Below are positions 55,906-64,000 of a stretch of DNA of 64,000 nucleotides, one piece after another. Made by a program: the position numbers and the translations under genes. Origin of the DNA: Ktedonobacteria bacterium brp13. Its GTDB lineage: Bacteria; Chloroflexota; Ktedonobacteria; Ktedonobacterales; Ktedonobacteraceae. The notes under the pieces are model-generated. The model saw only the letters and a program-made list of their open reading frames with translations, did no database searches and was not told the origin of the DNA. The number at the start of each line of letters is the position of its first letter. Position 1 is the stretch's first letter. The stretch spans positions 8,535,485 to 8,599,484 of the forward strand of contig AP024096.1 in NCBI GenBank assembly GCA_015099395.1, given 5' to 3'.

Positions 55906-56562
55906 TTCATAGGGTTGTGTTTCTCTCCAAATTGCGCTATGCTTGTGGTGTATCTATCTACGTTCTCTCGGTTGATCAGGCACGCGCCTACGCTCATCGA
56001 TTACCCACCAGGCTGACTTCCCGTGTAGGCAATCCCTTGCCAGAAGTGACAGTCCCCCTGACCCCGAACACCCCGCTCTTGTGGGATGGACGCTGCTGGA
56101 CACTCATCAATCCAGGCGAAACCACCACGACCCTGTTGTCAGAAAAAGAGCAGCCAGTCCAGATTCCTTCTACCCTCTTTTTCCATGCGCTTGATGCTGG
56201 AGAGATCAGGCCCTTGGGTGCTACCTCTGAGCTTCCTACCACGTCTCCCGAAGTAGATCGTCGCTTGTCGAGAGCAACCCCTGAAGATCTACGCCAGGCC
56301 AACGAACGATACGCGCGGGTTGTTGCCTACTTGCAAAGCCCACGAATTGCGCAACGAGCTTGTGGAAGCGTTATCCGTTGAGGAAGGGATACCCAATCAT
56401 TTGAAACTGGACCGTATGCACAAGAGAACCGGTCGTTTCCCGAGGAACATGGGTCAAAGAGGAACACAACAAGGGACCAGAGAGAGAAAGCAAGCAGCAA
56501 GAAGTGCTCGGAGTAACAGCTGTTCCGAGAAGAAAGCCACACGTGACAGAATGGAAGCGGTG

Positions 56563-58467
56563 TTACAGCGTCGCCAGACCCAACCAGGTCGCAAAGGACG
56601 CGGGAACACCAAAGAAGGTGAGGCACACGTGACCAGAGGTCAAGGCCCTCTCATTGCGTGCTAGTCTGTCTTTCCACGAGAGCCGAGCATGGGCCCGCTG
56701 CGCCCGAGAAAGGATCGGCTCTGACAAGGCCGAGCCAGGCGATCGAGCCATGTCCACCTGCACCTCTACCCGTTGATGACGCAGCAGATTTTTGTACGCT
56801 CGCCGATGCTGTCTCCGGCTCCAATCTCGCCAGAGGATGGGATGAGAGCCAACGACGAGCGGATGCAACACCACACTCACCTGGCGCGGTTTCGCGGTAG
56901 CACTCCCCAGCCATTGACACTGTTCGCGCAGAGGGCAGGGACGACAACTGCGGATGCTGGCTGCATACACGATGCGTAGGCTGCCATCGACTTCTCGGCG
57001 TCGCTCCTGGGCGCGAAGCGACTGGTTGGCAGGGCAACGAAGCGTCCCATCTGGCTGCAGGAGAAAGTCTGGCCCGCAAAAGCGACCGGCCTTCCACCCT
57101 GAACCAACTTGGGGAGCAGCATAGCCCGAAGGGGCGGCCGTGGAGGCTGAAGCGGGAGCAAGAGCGGGAGCAAACTCGGTGATGCGCACCGGATCTGGCT
57201 CCAGCTGATGGCCCAATTCCAGACGCAGGTTCCACACCCATTGCGAAAGGATCTGCCAGCACTCCTGACCGCAGGCGGAGTGAGAACACCAGCGATCAGG
57301 ATCTTGCTCGGCATCTTCATCAGCCAGAGCATTCTCAAACGCCCCGCGATGCAAGTAGAGGGTGATCACATCGGCGGCGGTGAACGCCGTTTGTGGCAGA
57401 TTGGTCAAGAAGAGTTCGTAGACCATGCCATCGCGTTCAATGCCGACCCGAGGAGCATCAGTAGTGGCCGGATGGGTGGCCACCACGATCCGGCACGTCT
57501 GCCCCGTTGGTCCCACCGCGACGTTGGGACAATCGTAGAGGGTGCGCACCAGATGACTTTCGGGGCGCGAGTACTGCTGATCGGCAGGCAAATGCAAGCG
57601 GGCCTGCACCTCGGCTCGATCCAACAGATGGTAATCTTTGCCCCGCATCACATACGAGAAGCCACCCAGGTCAGCAAGGACGGCCCCCGTGCCATATTGA
57701 CCATCGAGCCGCAGGAGGACCCGTTCCACGGCAAGGGTATGGGCATGGCAATACCGCTCAATGGCAGCGATCCCTCGACCCAGTTCGGCTCGATACTGCC
57801 CATTGCCCGGGTTTCCAAACGTGGCAAGCCACTGATGGGTATGGGCATGTAAGACGGTGGTGCGGCTGCGCACGACTTCTCCTCGTTTGCGCCCCGTGTA
57901 GCCAGGGGCACAGAGGGGACGCAGCCGACGCTGGGGAGCAGGCTGATCTGAGCCGACTGGCAAGGCACGTTGACGGGCGGCCTCACGCGTTCCATCGATA
58001 TCGAAGACGTGCCACTGGGTGCCGGTGCGATCCCATAGCCCAGCCATCTGCTCCTCGGCGGCGAGTGAGCGAGCCAACAGGTCAGAAAGCATGAGGGTGC
58101 GCAGAGCTTCGACTGGTTCAGGGATCAGCGCCGCTAAAAAGCGCGAAAGGGTGGAGCGTGCGGGCAAGCGCTCGCGTCCGAAGAGCGCCATGAAGATGGA
58201 AGCAAAGGGATGCACGTGCTCATAGAAGGCTTCCAGCGTGGGCTCGGAACTGATGGCATACCCAATGAGAACTCCCAGAAAATCGATCACATCATAGTGG
58301 CCGAAGCGACGCCGGGCGAAGTGAACCTGCTCGGCGATGGCGCAGAGCACTCCCTGCGTGTGCAGATGACGGACGAGAAGCGCGACTTCGCCCAACCAGC
58401 AGGGCGGTGCAGACACGGATTGAGGAGTTGTCTGGATCGTGACTCCAAAATTGGTGATACTATGCAT
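56563..58467 (-). CDS. DDE transposase of the 2.2-kb IS, copy 2
   Basis: About 634 residues from the ATG at 58467, which has an AAGGAGACAG site; the frame is open 14 codons further up. It has the same domain order as copy 1. Acidic residues are in VFDIDGTREAARQ, VLLRLDGQYGTG and LHRGAFENALADEDAEQD. The Cys cluster is RCPANQSL...CRPCPLREQC. The frame is intact. It lacks some of the repeated PAAVVEP linker seen in copy 1. Confidence 0.88.
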   Translation of the reverse strand: MHSITNFGVTIQTTPQSVSAPPCWLGEVALLVRHLHTQGVLCAIAEQVHFARRRFGHYDVIDFLGVLIGYAISSEPTLEAFYEHVHPFASIFMALFGRERLPARSTLSRFLAALIPEPVEALRTLMLSDLLARSLAAEEQMAGLWDRTGTQWHVFDIDGTREAARQRALPVGSDQPAPQRRLRPLCAPGYTGRKRGEVVRSRTTVLHAHTHQWLATFGNPGNGQYRAELGRGIAAIERYCHAHTLAVERVLLRLDGQYGTGAVLADLGGFSYVMRGKDYHLLDRAEVQARLHLPADQQYSRPESHLVRTLYDCPNVAVGPTGQTCRIVVATHPATTDAPRVGIERDGMVYELFLTNLPQTAFTAADVITLYLHRGAFENALADEDAEQDPDRWCSHSACGQECWQILSQWVWNLRLELGHQLEPDPVRITEFAPALAPASASTAAPSGYAAPQVGSGWKAGRFCGPDFLLQPDGTLRCPANQSLRAQERRREVDGSLRIVYAASIRSCRPCPLREQCQWLGSATAKPRQVSVVLHPLVVGSHPILWRDWSRRQHRRAYKNLLRHQRVEVQVDMARSPGSALSEPILSRAQRAHARLSWKDRLARNERALTSGHVCLTFFGVPASFATWLGLATL

Positions 58468-58470
58468 ATC

Positions 58471-58516
58471 TGTCTCCTTGTTAAGAGCGATAGTCTTTTC
58501 CCTCTTCAAGGAGACA
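58471..58516 (-). promoter_or_regulatory. Hairpin covering the transposase ribosome-binding site, copy 2
   Basis: The 9-bp arms 58471-58479 and 58508-58516 are perfectly complementary. On the minus strand the arm nearest the gene is AAGGAGACA, the ribosome site itself. Confidence 0.65.
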
Positions 58517-59887
58517 CATTTTCATGCTGGTTTGCTACTGGTTACATCTCGTTGCGCAACCCGTGGGCAAAGGGAGAAGGAGATCACTGCCTCGACGCCG
58601 CCTCGCACCTTACACCGTTGGGTGGCACGCTTTCGAGAGGCAGAAGCAACGCTGGGGTGTGGGTATGTCGGCTTGCTCTCGCGCAAGGCTGCCCAGGGCA
58701 ATCGAACTCCCAAAGCTCCCCAGGCTCCAAGGGATCTCATGGAAACTTTTATTACCCAGCTCTTTGAGACACCTCGGAAGGCTCCCGCTGCCACTGTGTA
58801 TCGTGCCTACGAGCAGGAGTGCAAAAAGTGCAACCTCACGGCGCTCTCCGCTCGTGTCTTCTACGAGCGGATCAAAGAGCGCTCAGGTCCAAACCAGACA
58901 GAGGCCAGAGAGGGAGCGCGAGCTGCGTATCGCGAGCAACCTTGGTATTGGGAACTCCAGCACGATATGCCCCGGCATGGCCGTCGCCCGTTCGAGATTG
59001 TCCATATCGATCATACTGAACTCGATATTGAAGTACGTTCTTCCTCCACCGGCCAGCTTCTGGGCAAGCCCTGGGTCACATTCATGATGGATGCCTACTC
59101 CCGACGGGTGCTAGCGGCCTATCTGACGTTCGATCCTCCCTCCTATCGCTCTGTGATGATGGTGTTGCGCATTTGTGTACAGCGCTTTGAGCGCTTTCCT
59201 CAGTCGATCATCGTTGACGGGGGGAAGGAATTCCACAGCGTCTACTTTGAGAGCTTGCTGGCGCAGCGTAGTTGTACCAAGAGGTACCGCCCCTGGGCGC
59301 AACCGCACTTTGGATCCGTGATTGAAAGGCTATTCAACACCACCAACGAACAATTCCTCTACATGCTGCTTGGCAATACACAAGCGGCCAAACGCGCCCG
59401 CCTCATGACGAAGGCAGTTGACCCACGCAAACACGCTCTCTGGACGCTGCCGGATCTCTACACCTATCTGGTTGAATATCTCTATGTGATCTATGACCAG
59501 AATGAGCACAGCAGTCTTGGAATGTCTCCTCCCACGGGATACGCAATGAGGTTGTATAACGGGTATCGAGAGAGGGTAAATCGTCGAGAAACTCGCAAAA
59601 CTGGCAGAAATGTGACTCGCTGAGAAGAGTAAATTGACCAGGTGTTGTTCGAGAAAGACTTTCTATGTCAAGGTCTAAAAGCCCATCAATAAAAAGCTGA
59701 AAGGAAAGCCGTGAAGCAAGAGAGACAAGGGGTGGCTTCAAGTGAGCATGAAGCAGTGTACCATGCCGCGTCCCGGTGTCAAGCCGCTGCGCTTTCCTTG
59801 ACACCACGCCGCTTGCATGGTCTGAAAAGAGTATGCTCAATTGAAGGCAAAAAAACAGGCGGTTTTGCCTCTCAGAACAAAGGGCCT

Positions 59888-60270
59888 CTAAGCGGTTTTG
59901 ACGGCGTGGAGCGTCCTAGCCGTCTCAAAGATGGCCGAAACATAGGGCTTATGCGCGCTCAGCATGGCGAAGATGATCCGCACCCACACGTTAGACAGGG
60001 CACGGACTGCAACACTATGACTTTTCCCTTCTGCACGTTTGCGCTCATAGTAGGCGGCAGCCCAGGGCTCGGTCAGTGTACTTTGCCAGGCAAATTGATG
60101 CAAGGCGTTACGCAGGGGCTTGATACAGCCCAGGCGTCGATGAGGTTTAGAGTAGTTGCCGCTTTGAAACAAGACGGGCGAGGTGCCTCCCAGAGCTTGC
60201 AAACTGGCAGCACTCTCATAGTGAGAGGGGTCATCTCCGATTTCGGCGAACAAGCGAGGGGCAAGGCGCA
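59888..60270 (-). pseudogene. C-terminal fragment of an IS110-type transposase
   Basis: The frame encodes LAPRLFAEIGDDPSHYESAASLQALGGTSPVLFQSG (in parts), ending in VRALSNVWVRIIFAMLSAHKPY, the C-terminal (Transposase_20) half of IS110 enzymes. Its 5' side is cut by the IS4 element at 60271-60273, so the N-terminal DEDD part is gone. Confidence 0.85.
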
Positions 60271-60272
60271 AT

Positions 60273-61778
60273 ACTGTTTAGATAAGAAGAAAGAAAAAAA
60301 GACAAGACAAAGAAGTTCCTTTCTGGCATACTAGAAATCTCATCAAACCAGCCATGCCGAAAGGAACTCCTGATGACCTATAGCTTACGCCAAATGGCTT
60401 TGGATGACAAGATTTGTCAACAAAATCAGCTTGATATCTTCGAAAAGGTGTATCCACGTGAGCACATCTTGGATCTGTTGACCGAATTGAACGCCTGGGA
60501 GGATCGGGAACGTCTCCTCAACATGATGAACATTTTCTTGGTCATGCTTGCTGCGGGCATCTGGACGCGGCTTTCCTATCCCAGTGTGCTGCGCCGCTTA
60601 AATCAGCCCTTGCATGTCCTAGGGTATGATGTCCATCACAAGATGCCTAGTGCTTCAGCCATCAGCCAACGGCGCAAACAGTTAGGGCCGGATCTTTTCC
60701 AATGCCTTTTTGAACGCGCGTGCCTCCCGATGACGAATCCACAGACCAAGGGCGCTTTTCGTTTCGGGCGACGGATCATGGCGATTGATGGCACCGTTCA
60801 AGATGTTCCAGATACCCTCGCCAATCGCGAAGCTTTTGGTCGATCGAGGAATCAAAAGGGTGAAGGACCTTTTCCCCAAATCCGCTGGGTCTCCTTAAGT
60901 GAGTGTGGCAGTCATGCGATCGTGGATGTGGAAATGAGTGGGCTAGCTCAAGGGGAGCGAACCAGCTCCTATGCCTTGCTGCGTTCGGTCACATCCGAGA
61001 TGTTTGTGCTCAATGATAGTGGATTTTCTGGAGCCGTGTGGTGGCGAAAACTGCGAGAAAAAGGAGCTCATGGGATGGGTCCTTTACCGGTACATCACCT
61101 GCCCACCTATTGCCATCTGCTCGAAGATGGGAGTTATCTAGCCGCATATCTCCCAGCGAAAGGCGACGATCAACGATCAAAACATCCTTTACTCATACGG
61201 GTTATTGAGTATCGGATCACGGATGAACGATGAGGAGAACCAGGCGAGGTGTATTGCTTGGGCACGACGTGGCTCAACCCGCGCACCGCTCCAGCGCAGG
61301 ATTTGATCGATTTCTATCACGAACGATGGGAAATTGAATCCATCTTGGATGAAATCAAGACCCATCAATGTTTGCAGAAATCCGTCATGCGTTCGCTCAC
61401 GCCAGAAGGAGTGCGTCAGGAACTCTACGCCATCCTGCTGGCGCATTATGCGATCCGTTGGATGATGCATGAGTCGGCATGTGAAGTGGATCTCGATCCT
61501 GATCGCTTAAGCTTTACGCAAGCAGCAAGCATCTTGGAGGAGAGCGTGTGCATGTTCACTTTGTTTGATGATCCTGAGCAGCGGGAGCGACTGTGGCAAG
61601 ACCTGTTGTGGCGGATGAGGGAAATTCTGGTTCCACCACGACGTTTGCGAGTCAATCCCCGCGTCCTCAAAAAGTTGTATCGAAAACACAAACAGAAGAA
61701 GCGAGGCGAACCACCACTTGAGGCATTCGAACCAGATGCCCACTTCCTCGATTATGTAACTCTTCTTATCTAAACAGT
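60273..61778 (+). mobile_element. IS4-family element with 18-bp terminal inverted repeats
   Basis: The ends ACTGTTTAGATAAGAAGA (60273) and its complement (ending 61778) are perfect, with AT next to both. The flanking sequences do not match as a target duplication, so the two sides may come from different original places. Confidence 0.85.
60373..61773 (+). pseudogene. IS4-family transposase with an in-frame TGA
   Basis: Reading from the ATG at 60373 gives a normal IS4 transposase: an N-terminal domain (LNMMNIFLVMLAAGIWTR), the first Asp in MAIDGTVQDVPDT, NDSGF at the usual second-Asp position, and YHERWEIESILDEIK carrying the YREK signature. A TGA at 61231-61233 interrupts it; both sides are in the same frame, so one base change suffices to explain it. 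Full length would be about 466 residues. Confidence 0.85.
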
Positions 61779-61814
61779 ATTGGTATTAGCGCCGATGGTA
61801 TACTGAGCCGGAGT

Positions 61815-61825
61815 TAAATTGACCA
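61815..61825. repeat. TAAATTGACCA motif shared with 59630-59640
   Basis: The 11-bp motif here lies in a TGAG..GAGTTAAATTGACCA context ahead of istA. A nearly identical context starts at the stop codon of the TnsB-like gene (59620-59640). Confidence 0.5.
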
Positions 61826-61883
61826 ACCCCCAAGAAGGCTGTAAGCTGGAGGATAACAAAATCAAATCCCCAGGAGAACAGCC

Positions 61884-63134
61884 ATGCTTAGGAGCCAGAC
61901 AGTGAATACCATACATGATTTACACGCACAAGGGAAGTCCATCCAGGAAATTGCTCAGCAGTTAGGCATTTCGCGGACGACCACACGCAAATATCTGAAA
62001 CATCCAGAGGCAGTTATCAGGAAACCGCGCGCCAAACAGCCCTCAAAGCTCGATCCTTTTCATGCGCAGATCAAGCAATGGGTCATGGAAGATCATTGCA
62101 CGAATTGTGAAGTTCTCTTTGAGCGCTTACAGAAGTTGGGCTACACAGGAGGCATCAGCATTCTCAAGGGATATGTTCATCCACTCCGACCGGCGATTGC
62201 TGGACATGCTCCCGTTCAGCGCTATGAAACGAAACCGGGAGAACAAGTCCAATTCGATTGGGGTGAATTTGTGTATGAGCAGGATGGCATTTCTCATAAA
62301 TTCTATGGATTCGTCGCCATCTTAGGCTATTCGCGCATGCGTTTTGTCACGTTCGTGAAGCGCTGTGATACGCCGACGCTCATCCGTTGCTTGATGGAAG
62401 CCTTTGAATACTTTGGTGGCTTGACCAAAACCGCACTGACCGATCGCATGAAGAGTGTGCTGTTAGAAATGGAAGAGAACAAGCCACGCTGGAATCCTCG
62501 TTTTGCCGATTTCATGGTTTCCATTGCCGTCGCGGCACGCGTCTGCAAGCCTTACACACCTCAGACCAAGGGCAAAGTTGAGCGGACGGTCAGTCATGTC
62601 AAAAAAAGCTTCTGGGCAGGCGTGATCTTCACAGATCTTGATGATCTCAATCGTCAAGCCTATCGATGGTGTGAGCGCATTAACGCTCGTGTTCATCGGA
62701 CCACACACGCTCGTCCGATTGATCGACTCGCTCAAGAGCACCTTCGATCATTACCAGAAGCCTTTGCCTGGGAGCGTTTCGCCACCGAAGAACGCAAGGT
62801 CACCTGGGATGGGTATGTCTCCTACGATGGCGTCCTCTATGGATTGCCAGGTGTGCTTGAACTGGCAGGCAGATTCGTTCAGGTGCGTGAGCGCAAAGGG
62901 GTGGTGTCGATCTGGTCAGTGGGTGTGCAGGTCTTTGAGATCGCCAAACGACCTCGTTCCCAAGACAGCGTGCCCCATGCCGAACAGTGGAGCACCGTCG
63001 CATCCGTCTCGGAGACGCGCCGTGTCCCGACCCCCGTCGGCCACCTGCAGCCTGCTCCTGAGGTGGAGCGTCGTTCCTTACAAGAGTACGATCAGTATTG
63101 TGGGGTCGAAGTCGTCAAGGAGGTTTCGGCATGA
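61884..63134 (+). CDS. istA: IS21-family transposase IstA
   Basis: A 416-residue transposase with an N-terminal helix-turn-helix (QEIAQQLGISRTTTRKYL, about 21-38). Its integrase core has Asp in VQFDWGEF, Asp in LTDRMKSVL and Glu in GKVERTVSHVKKSF. Its stop overlaps the ATG of istB (63131), the usual IS21 coupling. The protein appears full length. Its partner is broken, so the element cannot be fully active here. Confidence 0.9.
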   Translation: MLRSQTVNTIHDLHAQGKSIQEIAQQLGISRTTTRKYLKHPEAVIRKPRAKQPSKLDPFHAQIKQWVMEDHCTNCEVLFERLQKLGYTGGISILKGYVHPLRPAIAGHAPVQRYETKPGEQVQFDWGEFVYEQDGISHKFYGFVAILGYSRMRFVTFVKRCDTPTLIRCLMEAFEYFGGLTKTALTDRMKSVLLEMEENKPRWNPRFADFMVSIAVAARVCKPYTPQTKGKVERTVSHVKKSFWAGVIFTDLDDLNRQAYRWCERINARVHRTTHARPIDRLAQEHLRSLPEAFAWERFATEERKVTWDGYVSYDGVLYGLPGVLELAGRFVQVRERKGVVSIWSVGVQVFEIAKRPRSQDSVPHAEQWSTVASVSETRRVPTPVGHLQPAPEVERRSLQEYDQYCGVEVVKEVSA

Positions 63135-63472
63135 ATGGAGCTTACAAACAGTTGAACTTGACCCAGTTGGAGGTCGTCCTCCCCACGCTTCTGGACCAGG
63201 CACGTCGCGAACAATGGACCTATGAGACGTTGCTTGAGCGTGCCCTGGCTGCAGAATTGGATGGGCGTGAACGCAAGGCGATGGCTCGACGCCTCAAGGC
63301 AGCGCGTATTCCTGGAAAAAAGACGATCGATGGATTCGATTTCTCCTTTCAGCCAACGCTCTCTGAGAGGCAACTGCGAGAACTGGCGGATCTTTCCTTT
63401 GTCAGAACGTGTACCAATGTGATTTTTCTGGGCCCTCCAGTTTCTTCTAGTCTTTGTTCATTTTCCTCATAA
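63131..63472 (+). pseudogene. istB: Truncated istB (IS21 helper ATPase), cut in the P-loop
   Basis: The ATG at 63131 overlaps the istA stop. It encodes about 103 residues of a normal IstB: TLLERALAAELDGRERKAMARRLKAARIP (in parts) and CTNVIFLGPP. Family members continue GVGKTHLA. At about 63440 the sequence changes abruptly and the frame ends 11 codons later. The ATPase core is missing, so the helper function is lost. Confidence 0.9.
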
Positions 63473-64000
63473 GAACAGAACCTACGCTTGGAGAATGTCT
63501 GTTTTAAACATTCATAAACAGAGCTTGCTTTTGGATGTTCATTGCAACTTTTAGCTATGCTCCTCTCGTTGCAACGAGGATCGGAAGCGTTCCATAAAGG
63601 CAAGATACTCTGCAACTTGTGCTTCAAGCTTTGCAATGGTGATCCCACAACTCATATGTTCTTGCAGGAGTTTGTGGTAGTGCTGTTCGAGTTCAATACG
63701 TTGTGCTTGCGCACGTTGTTCCATCTCAACGCGCTCCGCTTGTAGCTGCCGCTTTGCCAAGTCGCGTTCAGCGTGCGCCTCGTGCAAAAGTTCAACTAGG
63801 CGAGGACGCTTGTAATCGAGCAAGGGGTCACGCGGTGACACTTTAACTGCGTGGTCCATAGCCTGACTTTTTTTCGTTTTTCGTGAGCCGCTTCGGCTGG
63901 TCACCTGACGCTTGGCCTGTGCCTGTTCGCGTTTCTTGCGCAGATGGGTGCTGTGCTCCTGGAAGAGCTGGAAGGCTTCTCGATTCCGGTAGTAGGCCAT
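63441..64000. mobile_element. Left part of an unidentified element inserted in istB, continuing past the window
   Basis: The break in istB at 63440 marks the edge of foreign DNA with a minus-strand gene. No matching other end is available in the window. The type cannot be told from this part. Confidence 0.5.
63551..64000 (-). CDS. Coiled-coil protein, possibly a transposon accessory protein (probably partial)
   Basis: At least 149 residues; the first ATG is at the very last base of the window, so the true start may lie outside. It is Arg/Lys-rich at first, with KKREQAQAKRQVTSRSGSRK. From about residue 70 there is a long heptad-like coiled coil of Glu, Gln, Arg and Leu (LLHEAHAERDLAKRQLQAERV and onwards). 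The opening YYRNREAFQLFQEHS resembles the end of a helix-turn-helix seen in TnpC-type accessory proteins of Tn554-like elements; that is a weak resemblance. It lies in the DNA that interrupts istB. Confidence 0.55.
   Translation of the reverse strand: MAYYRNREAFQLFQEHSTHLRKKREQAQAKRQVTSRSGSRKTKKSQAMDHAVKVSPRDPLLDYKRPRLVELLHEAHAERDLAKRQLQAERVEMEQRAQAQRIELEQHYHKLLQEHMSCGITIAKLEAQVAEYLAFMERFRSSLQREEHS

Larger units (their letters stand above)
56339..58567 (-). mobile_element. 2229-bp DDE insertion sequence, copy 2, inserted in the TnsB-like gene
   Basis: Left end (56339) CCCACGAATTGCGCAACGAG and right end (58567) its near inverse. CAAAG stands directly outside both (56334-56338 and 58568-58572), a 5-bp target duplication. 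It belongs to the same family as copy 1 at 11729-14076 but differs in sequence, so the two are separate arrivals and not a recent duplication. Confidence 0.95.
55932..59623 (+). pseudogene. TnsB/TniA-like (Mu-type, rve) transposase split by an IS
   Basis: The left half (55932-56338) and right half (58573-59623) join in the same frame once the IS and one copy of its 5-bp duplication are removed, giving about 485 residues. The N-terminal part shows NTPLLWDGRCWTLINPGE, the small beta domain of TnsB/TniA proteins. An HTH-like helical region follows (TLHRWVARFREAEA). The rve core has Asp in IVHIDHTELDIEV, Asp in SIIVDGGKEFHS and Glu in HFGSVIERLFNTTNEQ. The start codon is uncertain (a TTG at 55932 is possible; the frame is open from 55812). 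No TnsC, TniQ or target-selection gene is visible. The C-terminus may also be cut, as the stop lies inside a repeat shared with an IS21-type end. Confidence 0.78.

Noticed and set aside
59773..59803. GGTGTCAAG...CTTGACACC inverted repeat
   Set aside because: Could be an attachment site or an IS end, but no matching partner or gene supports either.
60273..61778. A target-site duplication for the IS4 element
   Set aside because: Only AT is shared at both ends and it may belong to the inverted repeats; flanks otherwise differ.
1..64000. CRISPR arrays, tRNA and rRNA genes
   Set aside because: I looked for regular spaced repeats and tRNA-like cloverleaf sequence ends and found none that held up.

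Overview
This is a bacterial chromosomal window with two different halves. From the start to about 52.9 kb it is ordinary chromosome: well-spaced metabolic, regulatory and envelope genes, mostly monocistronic and often separated by strong hairpin terminators. It is interrupted by one DDE insertion sequence and two TnpB elements. From about 52.9 kb to the end it is an insertion-sequence graveyard in which almost every reading frame is a transposase, and most are broken by stop codons, frameshifts or further insertions. The gene style fits a filamentous Chloroflexota (Ktedonobacteria-like) soil bacterium: many Thr/Pro-rich membrane-anchored proteins, ArnT-like and GT87 membrane glycosyltransferases, a MalT-like LuxR giant, phosphoketolase, a sugar ABC system and very heavy IS load. 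That placement is inference from gene content; there is no rRNA or other marker here.

Layout. 0.1-2.3 kb: PhnD-like binding protein, a decayed PIG-L deacetylase and a stand-alone receiver. 2.4-10.7 kb: leuA, a dienelactone hydrolase, a GT87 glycosyltransferase, a REC-histidine kinase, a small acidic-tailed protein and a TetR regulator. 10.9-15.9 kb: a membrane-anchored LamG-like protein whose last codons are supplied by an inserted 2348-bp IS (perfect 5-bp target duplication), followed by a TnpB element. 15.9-20.2 kb: a complete riboflavin operon ribD-ribBA-ribH-ribE under an FMN riboswitch that has a 68-nt insertion in one helix. 20.2-29.4 kb: an orphan nuoH, a LuxR/MalT-type regulator, an SDR, a second TnpB and a surface propeller-like protein. 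30.7-42.3 kb: a xylose/ribose-type ABC transporter (binding protein, single-domain ATPase, permease), a Yip1-like membrane protein, a lipoprotein, an ArnT-like glycosyltransferase, a GH13 alpha-glucosidase and phosphoketolase. Together these suggest sugar uptake feeding the phosphoketolase shunt. 42.8-52.9 kb: GNATs, a second ArnT-like protein, a methyltransferase, a cardiolipin-synthase-like PLD protein, glutamate decarboxylase, a MazG-like protein and dTDP-glucose 4,6-dehydratase.

52.9-64 kb: an IS1182-type transposase gene carrying an ORF-less group II intron, then a transposase fragment. Next comes a TnsB/TniA-like (Mu-type) transposase preceded by repeated sites and split by a second copy of the 2.2-kb IS family. 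It is followed by an IS110 fragment, an IS4 element with an in-frame stop, and an IS21 element whose istB is cut inside the P-loop by a further element running off the window. The strongest second-look items are the TnsB-like remnant with its repeat array, the group II intron with a 20-codon remnant of its reverse transcriptase ORF, the conserved Shine-Dalgarno-sequestering hairpins in both copies of the DDE IS, and the enlarged FMN riboswitch.
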